Source: Gallaecimonas sp045291545
GTDB taxonomy: Bacteria; Pseudomonadota; Gammaproteobacteria; Enterobacterales; Gallaecimonadaceae
Reading direction: 5' to 3'
NCBI RefSeq assembly: GCF_045291545.1
Contig: NZ_CP149514.1
Location: forward strand, 1,364,001 to 1,428,000
DNA: 64,000 nt
In this document: positions 58,550 through 64,000 of the stretch, piece after piece
Numbering within the stretch: position 1 is the first letter of the stretch
How the letters are laid out: each line of letters begins with the position of its first letter
Notes under the pieces: generated by a model
Seen by the model: the letters and a program-made list of their open reading frames with translations, nothing else
Database searches by the model: none
What the model was told of the DNA's origin: nothing
Made by a program: the position numbers and the translations under genes

Positions 58550-59615
58550 GCTGCGCGGCAAAGCGGGTCATAAAATCCACCAGCGCCTGGGCACCTTCCA
58601 TGGGCATGGCGTTGTACATGGAAGCGCGCATGCCGCCAACAAAACGGTGGCCTTTGAGGGCCAGCAGACCTTCGGCTTGTGCAGCCGCCAGGAACTGGTC
58701 ATTGAGGTTGTCGTCAGTCAGCTGCCAGACCACGTTCATCCGTGACCGGCAACTGGGGTCAACCTGATTCTGATACAAAGCCAGGTGGTCTATAGCGTCA
58801 TACAGCAGCGCCGCTTTAGCGGCGTTGTGCTGCTCCATGGCCGCGACTCCACCCTGCTCTTTTAGCCATGCAAACACTAGCCCGGCCAGATACCAGGCAT
58901 AAGTCGGTGGTGTATTGACCATCGACGCTTCCGTTGACTGGCGGCGGTAATCCCAGATGCAGGGCACCACCATGTCATCACGCAGCAGATCGTCACGCAC
59001 AATCACCACCGCAAGACCCGACGGGCCAATGTTTTTCTGAGCCCCGGCGTAAATCAGGCCGTATTTACTGACGTCAATCTGACGCGACAAAATGCACGAC
59101 GACATATCCGCTACCAGCGGCACATCCACTGCCGGTTCATCGAACATCTCAATGCCATCAACGGTTTCATTGGGGCAGTAATGCAGATAACGGGCACCAT
59201 CACGAACGTGGATGTGCTCAGGCAAGCGAATGGGCCGGGCACTCATATCAATTTCGCCGGCAATCGCCACATCACGAAAACGCAGGGCTTCTTCGTAAGC
59301 CAGCTTGGACCACTGGCCGGTTATGAGGTAATCGGCTTTTTCGTGCTCTTTGAGGAGATTCAGCGGTACTGCACTGAACTGGCTGCGGCCGCCACCGGCC
59401 AGAAACAGCACCCGGTAGTTGTCCGGAATAGCCATCAGCTCACGCAGATCCGCCTCGGCTTTTGCCGCCACCGCCAAAAAGGGCTTATCGCGGTGCGAGA
59501 CTTCCATCACTGACACACCCTGGCCGTTCCAGTCGATCATTTCCGACTGCGCCTGTGCCAACACCGCCGCCGGCAGCATTGCCGGGCCCGCACAAAAGTT
59601 AAATATCTTGCTCAT
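58542..59615 (-). CDS. serC: Phosphoserine aminotransferase
   Basis: A 357-residue PLP enzyme for serine and pyridoxal phosphate synthesis (E. coli 362). It opens FNFCAGPAMLPAAVL; the PLP lysine is Lys194 in IYAGAQKNIGPSGLAVVIV; GGGRSQFSAVPLNLL replaces the more usual GGRGQF by a Ser. First gene of serC-(chorismate mutase)-aroA-cmk-rpsA-ihfB. Confidence 0.97.
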   Translation of the reverse strand: MSKIFNFCAGPAMLPAAVLAQAQSEMIDWNGQGVSVMEVSHRDKPFLAVAAKAEADLRELMAIPDNYRVLFLAGGGRSQFSAVPLNLLKEHEKADYLITGQWSKLAYEEALRFRDVAIAGEIDMSARPIRLPEHIHVRDGARYLHYCPNETVDGIEMFDEPAVDVPLVADMSSCILSRQIDVSKYGLIYAGAQKNIGPSGLAVVIVRDDLLRDDMVVPCIWDYRRQSTEASMVNTPPTYAWYLAGLVFAWLKEQGGVAAMEQHNAAKAALLYDAIDHLALYQNQVDPSCRSRMNVVWQLTDDNLNDQFLAAAQAEGLLALKGHRFVGGMRASMYNAMPMEGAQALVDFMTRFAAQHG

Positions 59616-59632
59616 ACCACCCTTGCCATCAA

Positions 59633-59660
59633 CAAAAAGCGGCCCTGAAGGCCGCTTTAT
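59633..59660 (-). terminator. Terminator between gyrA and serC
   Basis: On the minus strand aaagcggcc / ggccgcttt forms a 9-bp stem with a five-base loop (59636-59658), followed by T-rich sequence. It ends gyrA. Confidence 0.8.
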
Positions 59661-59663
59661 CTT

Positions 59664-62234
59664 TTACTCGCTGGCGTCTTCGCCTTCGGGGACGACAGCC
59701 TCTTCTTCAACCTCAGCAATACGCTGGAGGCCAACCACCTGTTCGTCGGTACCGGTTCGGATAATGGTCACCCCCTGGGTGTTACGGCCAACCCGCGACA
59801 CTTCATCCACACGGGTGCGCACCAGCGTACCGCGGTTGGAAATGAGCATGATTTCATCACCCTCTTCCACCGCCACAGCGCCGACAACCTTACCGTTACG
59901 CTCGCTAACCTTAATGGATACCACGCCTTTGGTGGCACGGCTCTTCGCCGGGTATTCATTTTGGTCAGTCCGCTTACCGTAGCCGTTTTCAGTGACGGTG
60001 AGAATATCGACATTGTCAGTCGGCACCACCATTGACACCACATGCTGGCCATCTTCCAGATTAATACCGCGCACACCGGTGGCGCCACGGCCCATGGCCC
60101 GGACCTGCTGTTCACTGAAACGCACCACTTTGCCTTCGTCACTGAACAGCATGACTTCGCTGTTGCCATTAGTGAGCGCAACACCAATCAGGCTGTCGCC
60201 TTCATTGAGGTTCACGGCGATGATGCCGCTGGAACGGGGACGGCTGTATTCAGACAGTGCGGTTTTCTTGACCGTACCGTTGGCGGTAGCCATGAACACA
60301 TACTGGCCTTCGGCATACTCACGCACTGGCAAGATAGCGGTAATACGCTCGTTTTCTTCCAGCGGCAGCAAGTTGATGATTGGCCGACCACGGGCCGTAC
60401 GGCTGGCCAGCGGCAGCTGATACACCTTCAGCCAGTACAAGCGGCCACGGCTGGAGAAACACAAAATGGTGTCGTGGGTATTGGCTACCAGCAACTGCTC
60501 GATGAAGTCTTCATCTTTCATGCGGGTCGCGGCTTTGCCCTTACCGCCACGGCGCTGCGCCTCGTAGTCGGTCAGAGCCTGATACTTGACGTAACCTTCG
60601 TGCGACAGCGTGACCACTACATCTTCTTCATTGATCAGATCTTCAATAGAGATATCGGCGGAGGCTTCGCTGATCTCGGTACGGCGCTCATCGCCAAACT
60701 GCTCAGCAACGGCCACCAGCTCCTCGCGGATCACCTCCATCAGGCGCTCCGGTGAAGCCAGAATGTGCAGCAGCTCTTTAATGAGATCCAGCAGGCCTTT
60801 GTACTCGTCGAGGATTTTCTCATGCTCAAGGCCAGTCAGGCGGTGCAGGCGCAGATCCAAAATCGCCTGGGCCTGTACTTCGGTCAGGTAGTACTTGTTG
60901 TCGCGGATGCCGTACTGCGGCTCCAGCCCTTCCGGGCGCGCCGCGTCAACACCGGCACCTTCCAGCATGGCCGCCACATTGCCCAGCTCCCAAGGGGTGC
61001 TGATCAGACCCGCTTTGGCTTCTGCCGGGGTCGGGCTTTGGCGAATCAATTCGATGACCGGGTCAATATTTGCCAGCGCAATAGCCAGGCCTTCGAGCAC
61101 GTGGGCGCGCTCGCGGGCCTTGCGCAGTTCAAAGATGGTACGGCGGGTCACCACCTCACGGCGGTGGTTAATAAAGCATTCCAGCGCATCTTTGAGGTTA
61201 AACAGGCGCGGCTGGTTCTGATCCAGCGCCACCATGTTAATGCCAAATACCACCTGCATCTGTGTCAGCGAGTAGAGCTTGTTGAGCACAACTTCGCCGG
61301 CTTCGCCGCGCTTAAGTTCGATAACCACCCGCAGGCCGTCTTTATCGGACTCGTCACGCAAAGCACTGATGCCTTCGATGCGTTTTTCCTTGACCAGCTC
61401 GGCCATCTTTTCAATCAGCCGGGCCTTGTTCACCTGATACGGCAGTTCGTGCACCACGATGGTTTCACGGCCGCTGTCTTCATTGATGTCAATTTCCGCC
61501 CGGGCGCGGATGTAAATCTTGCCCCGGCCGGTATGGTAAGCGTCGTGGATACCTTTTTTACCGTTGATGATGCCCTGCGTCGGGAAGTCCGGCCCGGGGA
61601 TGTATTCCATCAAATCGGTAATGGTCAGATCCGGGTTATCAATCAGCGCCACACAGCCGCCAATCACTTCTTTTAAGTTGTGCGGCGGAATATTGGTGGC
61701 CATACCCACGGCGATACCGGCGGCGCCATTGACCAGCAAGGTCGGCACACGGGTCGGCAGCACATCGGGGATCTGCTCGGTGTTGTCGTAGTTGGGAACG
61801 AAATCGACGGTTTCTTTTTCAAGATCGGCCAGCAACTGGTGGGAGATCTTGGCCATCCGCACTTCGGTGTAACGCATGGCAGCGGCAGAGTCGCCATCTA
61901 CTGAACCGAAGTTCCCCTGACCGTCTACCAGGGTGTAACGCATGGAGAAGGGCTGAGCCATACGCACGATAGTGTCGTAGACCGCAGAGTCACCGTGGGG
62001 GTGATATTTACCAATCACATCCCCGACCACACGGGCCGATTTCTTATAAGGTTTGTTCCAGTCGTTGCCCAGCTCGTGCATGGCGAACAGAACCCGCCGG
62101 TGCACTGGCTTAAGACCGTCACGGACGTCGGGCAGCGCACGCCCAACAATGACGCTCATGGCATAATCAAGGTAGGAGCTTTTCAGCTCGTCCTCGATAT
62201 TGACCGGCACAATTTCTTTGGCCAGATCGCTCAT
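59664..62234 (-). CDS. gyrA: DNA gyrase subunit A
   Basis: An 856-residue type II topoisomerase subunit (E. coli 875) that introduces negative supercoils with GyrB. The catalytic tyrosine is Tyr122 in AAAMRYTEVRM. In the quinolone-resistance region, HPHGDSAVYDTIV, Ser83 and Asp87 are the quinolone-sensitive residues. The C-terminal six-bladed domain carries the GyrA box QRRGGKGK, and an acidic tail ends the protein. The start follows AAGGGACG. Confidence 0.98.
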   Translation of the reverse strand: MSDLAKEIVPVNIEDELKSSYLDYAMSVIVGRALPDVRDGLKPVHRRVLFAMHELGNDWNKPYKKSARVVGDVIGKYHPHGDSAVYDTIVRMAQPFSMRYTLVDGQGNFGSVDGDSAAAMRYTEVRMAKISHQLLADLEKETVDFVPNYDNTEQIPDVLPTRVPTLLVNGAAGIAVGMATNIPPHNLKEVIGGCVALIDNPDLTITDLMEYIPGPDFPTQGIINGKKGIHDAYHTGRGKIYIRARAEIDINEDSGRETIVVHELPYQVNKARLIEKMAELVKEKRIEGISALRDESDKDGLRVVIELKRGEAGEVVLNKLYSLTQMQVVFGINMVALDQNQPRLFNLKDALECFINHRREVVTRRTIFELRKARERAHVLEGLAIALANIDPVIELIRQSPTPAEAKAGLISTPWELGNVAAMLEGAGVDAARPEGLEPQYGIRDNKYYLTEVQAQAILDLRLHRLTGLEHEKILDEYKGLLDLIKELLHILASPERLMEVIREELVAVAEQFGDERRTEISEASADISIEDLINEEDVVVTLSHEGYVKYQALTDYEAQRRGGKGKAATRMKDEDFIEQLLVANTHDTILCFSSRGRLYWLKVYQLPLASRTARGRPIINLLPLEENERITAILPVREYAEGQYVFMATANGTVKKTALSEYSRPRSSGIIAVNLNEGDSLIGVALTNGNSEVMLFSDEGKVVRFSEQQVRAMGRGATGVRGINLEDGQHVVSMVVPTDNVDILTVTENGYGKRTDQNEYPAKSRATKGVVSIKVSERNGKVVGAVAVEEGDEIMLISNRGTLVRTRVDEVSRVGRNTQGVTIIRTGTDEQVVGLQRIAEVEEEAVVPEGEDASE

Positions 62235-62363
62235 CTTGTTCGTCCCTTTAAGGAGGTCTTCCAACAAAGGGAATCACTATACCACATCGACCGCAGTTGA
62301 CCATGAAAAGGCAGGGCTTTCAGGGCTATAATGGCGCCACTTGAATGCGCTGGAACCGATTGC

Positions 62364-63068
62364 ATGAACAACAACGTTGATAACGCCGAAATTGCCAAGT
62401 TTGAGGCTATGGCCCACCGCTGGTGGGATAAAGAGGGAGAATTCAAACCACTGCACCAGCTCAACCCGGTGCGCCTGGCTTTTGTCGAGGAAATGGCTGA
62501 CGGCCTGGCTGGTAAAAAGGTGGTAGACGTAGGCTGCGGCGGCGGTATTCTCAGCGAATCCATGGCTCGCCTGGGCGCCAGTGTGACCGGTATCGACATG
62601 GGTACCGAGCCGCTGAATGTGGCCCGCGCCCACGCCGAGGAGACCGGCATCAAGGTCGATTACCAGCAAATCACCGCCGAGCAACTGGCCGAACAGCACC
62701 CCGGCCAGTTTGATGTGGTCACCTGCATGGAAATGCTCGAACACGTTCCAGACCCGCAGTCGGTCGTCAGCGCCTGTGCCACCCTTTGCAAGCCCGGCGG
62801 CACGCTGGTGTTCTCAACCCTCAACCGCACCCTCAAGGCCTGGGCGCTGGGGGTCTTTGCTGCCGAACGCATTTTGCGCTGGCTGCCTGCTGGCACCCAC
62901 GACTACCAGAAGTTTCTGACCCCCGCCGAACTGATGAGCTTTTGCGACCACGCCGGCCTTATACCGCACAAGGCCGTTGGCATGAGCTACAGCCCGCTTA
63001 CCGGCCAGTTCAGCCGCAGCCAAAAGCTCGACATGAACTACATGGTGGCGGCCGGGAAAGCGTCATGA
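62364..63068 (+). CDS. ubiG: Ubiquinone biosynthesis O-methyltransferase
   Basis: A 234-residue SAM methyltransferase for both O-methylations of ubiquinone. The N-terminus EIAKFEAMAHRWWDKEGEFKPLHQLNPVRL is characteristic; the SAM motif is VVDVGCGGGILSESMARLGASVTGID, then DVVTCMEMLEHVPDP. Divergent from gyrA as in E. coli. The downstream gene starts within its stop codon (ATGA). Confidence 0.97.
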   Translation: MNNNVDNAEIAKFEAMAHRWWDKEGEFKPLHQLNPVRLAFVEEMADGLAGKKVVDVGCGGGILSESMARLGASVTGIDMGTEPLNVARAHAEETGIKVDYQQITAEQLAEQHPGQFDVVTCMEMLEHVPDPQSVVSACATLCKPGGTLVFSTLNRTLKAWALGVFAAERILRWLPAGTHDYQKFLTPAELMSFCDHAGLIPHKAVGMSYSPLTGQFSRSQKLDMNYMVAAGKAS

Positions 63069-63706
63069 CGGCAGTGCTGTTTGACTTGGACGGCACCTTG
63101 CTCGACACCGCCCCGGACCTGTGCCGGGCGCTTAACGAGGTGCTGGCCGCCCATGCCCTGCCCGGTAAAACCCTTGAACAGGTGCGCCCGCACGCCACCC
63201 ACGGCACCAAAAGCCTGCTGAACCTCGGCTTTGGTGAGGGAGCCTATGAGCAAGAAGAACTGCGCGAGGCCTTCTGGGCCGCATATTTACGCGGTATTTC
63301 TGCCACCACCGAACTGTTTGCCGGCGTGGCGGCGCTGATCAATGCACTGGATCAGGCCGCGATCCCCTGGGGCATTGTAACCAACAAAGTCACCCACCTG
63401 ACCGAAGCAGCCCTGCCCCATTACCCGGCCTTGGCCCGCTGCCAGGCGCTGGTCTGTGGTGACACTCTTAAGGAACGCAAGCCACATCCGGCGCCGCTAC
63501 TCAAAGCCGCCGAGCAACTGGCGGTGGCGCCCAAAGATTGTTTGTATCTGGGGGATGCCATTACCGACATGCAAGCGGCCCGCGCTGCCGGCATGACCGC
63601 GCTGGTAGCCAGTTGGGGCTATGTTGACGACACTCACCCAAGCTGGCCCGCCGATGCAATATTGAGCACGCCTCAGGCCCTCTTGGACTGGTGCCGGATC
63701 CCGTGA
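63065..63706 (+). CDS. HAD-family phosphatase (Gph/MupP-like)
   Basis: A 213-residue haloacid-dehalogenase phosphatase. Motif I is LFDLDGTLLDTAPDL, motif II IVTNK, motif III ERKPHPAPL and motif IV YLGDAITDMQAARAAG. Genes in this position after ubiG are annotated as phosphoglycolate phosphatase or, in Pseudomonas, as MupP, the MurNAc-6-phosphate phosphatase of cell-wall recycling. The sequence alone does not settle which. It overlaps ubiG by four bases (ATGA), so it is translationally coupled; a frame extending back into ubiG is not real. Confidence 0.9.
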   Translation: MTAVLFDLDGTLLDTAPDLCRALNEVLAAHALPGKTLEQVRPHATHGTKSLLNLGFGEGAYEQEELREAFWAAYLRGISATTELFAGVAALINALDQAAIPWGIVTNKVTHLTEAALPHYPALARCQALVCGDTLKERKPHPAPLLKAAEQLAVAPKDCLYLGDAITDMQAARAAGMTALVASWGYVDDTHPSWPADAILSTPQALLDWCRIP

Positions 63707-63747
63707 TCGGATCGTGGTTTTTCGGCCTGGAAAATTTCTTTTTTTGC

Positions 63748-63769
63748 CTTGCAATTTAGTAAATGCAAG
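63748..63769. repeat. Inverted repeat downstream of the HAD phosphatase gene
   Basis: Arms cttgca and tgcaag (63748-63753 and 63764-63769) enclose the near-symmetric aatttagtaa, so the whole 22 bases are almost palindromic. Operator or RNA hairpin; no following U-run. Confidence 0.45.
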
Positions 63770-63785
63770 ATTGCCAAACCTCACT

Positions 63786-63805
63786 CGGTAAGTGACTACT
63801 TACCG
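63786..63805. repeat. Inverted repeat in the nrdA upstream region
   Basis: cggtaagt-gact-acttaccg is a perfect 8-bp stem with a four-base loop, without a U-run. It lies 168 bases before nrdA and 16 bases after the previous inverted repeat. Confidence 0.45.
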
Positions 63806-63848
63806 GGTCAGACTGGCATTAATTTTGTGGCTTGAAAGCCTGCCCAGA

Positions 63849-63864
63849 CCTCACTATCTTGTTC
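63849..63864. promoter_or_regulatory. NrdR box 1 upstream of nrdA
   Basis: cctcactatcttgttc matches the NrdR consensus (acacwatatmtwgtgt) at about 11 of 16 positions and is spaced 32 bp from box 2, three helical turns, as in NrdR-controlled promoters. Confidence 0.6.
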
Positions 63865-63880
63865 CTTACCAGCTAAACAA

Positions 63881-63896
63881 ACCCAATATCTTGTGT
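63881..63896. promoter_or_regulatory. NrdR box 2 upstream of nrdA
   Basis: acccaatatcttgtgt matches the NrdR consensus at about 13 of 16 positions. Pair with box 1. Confidence 0.7.
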
Positions 63897-63972
63897 ATTT
63901 AATACGCAAGCACCACAAGCCAGTGTTGTTGTAAAGCCGGCGGTGCCCAGGGGCAGCAGATTAAGGTACGTC

Positions 63973-64000
63973 ATGAACAAGAACCTTCTCGTCACCAAGC
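63973..64000 (+). CDS. nrdA: Ribonucleoside-diphosphate reductase alpha subunit, N-terminus (partial)
   Basis: Only nine codons fit before the window ends: MNKNLLVTK, nearly identical to the E. coli NrdA start MNQNLLVTK. The class Ia reductase identity is supported by paired NrdR boxes upstream and by the ubiG-nrdA gene order known from Enterobacteria. Confidence 0.8.

Noticed and set aside
60765..61676. 303-codon open frame opposite gyrA
   Set aside because: Antisense shadow; gyrA is certain on the other strand.
62786..63064. Upstream extension of the HAD phosphatase frame
   Set aside because: It lies wholly inside ubiG in another frame; the ATG at 63065 begins exactly at the conserved HAD motif I.
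1..64000. Mobile elements, prophage or CRISPR
   Set aside because: No transposase, integrase, regularly spaced repeat or cas-like gene was seen anywhere; gene order is conserved housekeeping for most of the window.

Overview
This window is chromosomal DNA from a free-living gammaproteobacterium. Housekeeping gene orders match those of Escherichia and other Gammaproteobacteria: thrABC, thrS-infC-rpmI-rplT-pheM-pheS-pheT-ihfA, serC-(chorismate mutase)-aroA-cmk-rpsA-ihfB-lapA-lapB-pyrF, and gyrA/ubiG/HAD phosphatase/nrdA. The acetate locus with a CrbS-type sensor, the DcaP-like porin, the rhombosortase and the photolyase/Cfa/DUF1365 operon point to a marine or aquatic Alteromonadales- or Gallaecimonas-like lineage; the genus is a tentative inference. 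I see no rRNA or tRNA genes, insertion sequences, prophage or CRISPR. Coding density is high.

Layout. 1-4.3 kb: acetate uptake and activation (start of a CrbS-like sensor kinase, yjcH, actP, acs). 4.3-7.3 kb: two outer-membrane barrels flanking a MarR regulator, with a palindrome lying inside a good promoter. 7.3-12 kb: the threonine operon with a complete leader peptide and attenuator. 12-17 kb: cyoABCDE, encoding the cytochrome bo3 quinol oxidase and heme O synthase, on the minus strand. 17-24.5 kb: a mixed region with an aldo/keto reductase, a YbaY-like lipoprotein, aroF-tyrA and sbcB. 25-35.5 kb: a compact minus-strand operon of up to 13 genes, mostly with 4-base overlaps. It encodes a DUF523/DUF1722 protein, MerR regulator, photolyase, SnoaL-like protein, SDR, FAD oxidoreductase, DUF1365 protein, Cfa-like methyltransferase, DUF2878 protein, chalcone-isomerase-like protein, DUF3833 lipoprotein, another methyltransferase and an orphan AraC-like sensor domain. 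Its content suggests a light or singlet-oxygen response that repairs DNA and remodels membrane lipid. 36-43.3 kb: the translation operon thrS to ihfA, with an AUU-initiated infC and a phenylalanine attenuator before pheS. 43.6-51.6 kb: single genes including an M28 peptidase, START protein, fructosamine kinase family protein, rsuA, aspartate/aromatic aminotransferase, thioesterase, DTW protein, rhombosortase and ComEA-like protein. 51.6-62.2 kb: pyrF, lapBA, ihfB, rpsA, cmk, aroA, a stand-alone chorismate mutase, serC and gyrA. 62.3-64 kb: ubiG, a HAD phosphatase and the first codons of nrdA behind paired NrdR boxes.

The strongest non-coding findings are two classical attenuators (thr and phe), the AUU start of infC, paired NrdR boxes 32 bp apart, an inverted repeat ahead of the photolyase operon, and a strong minus-strand terminator hairpin in the long 5' region of thrS. 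The least explained element is the 25-35.5 kb operon together with its regulator, whose C-terminal domain lacks the usual cobalamin-photoreceptor signature.
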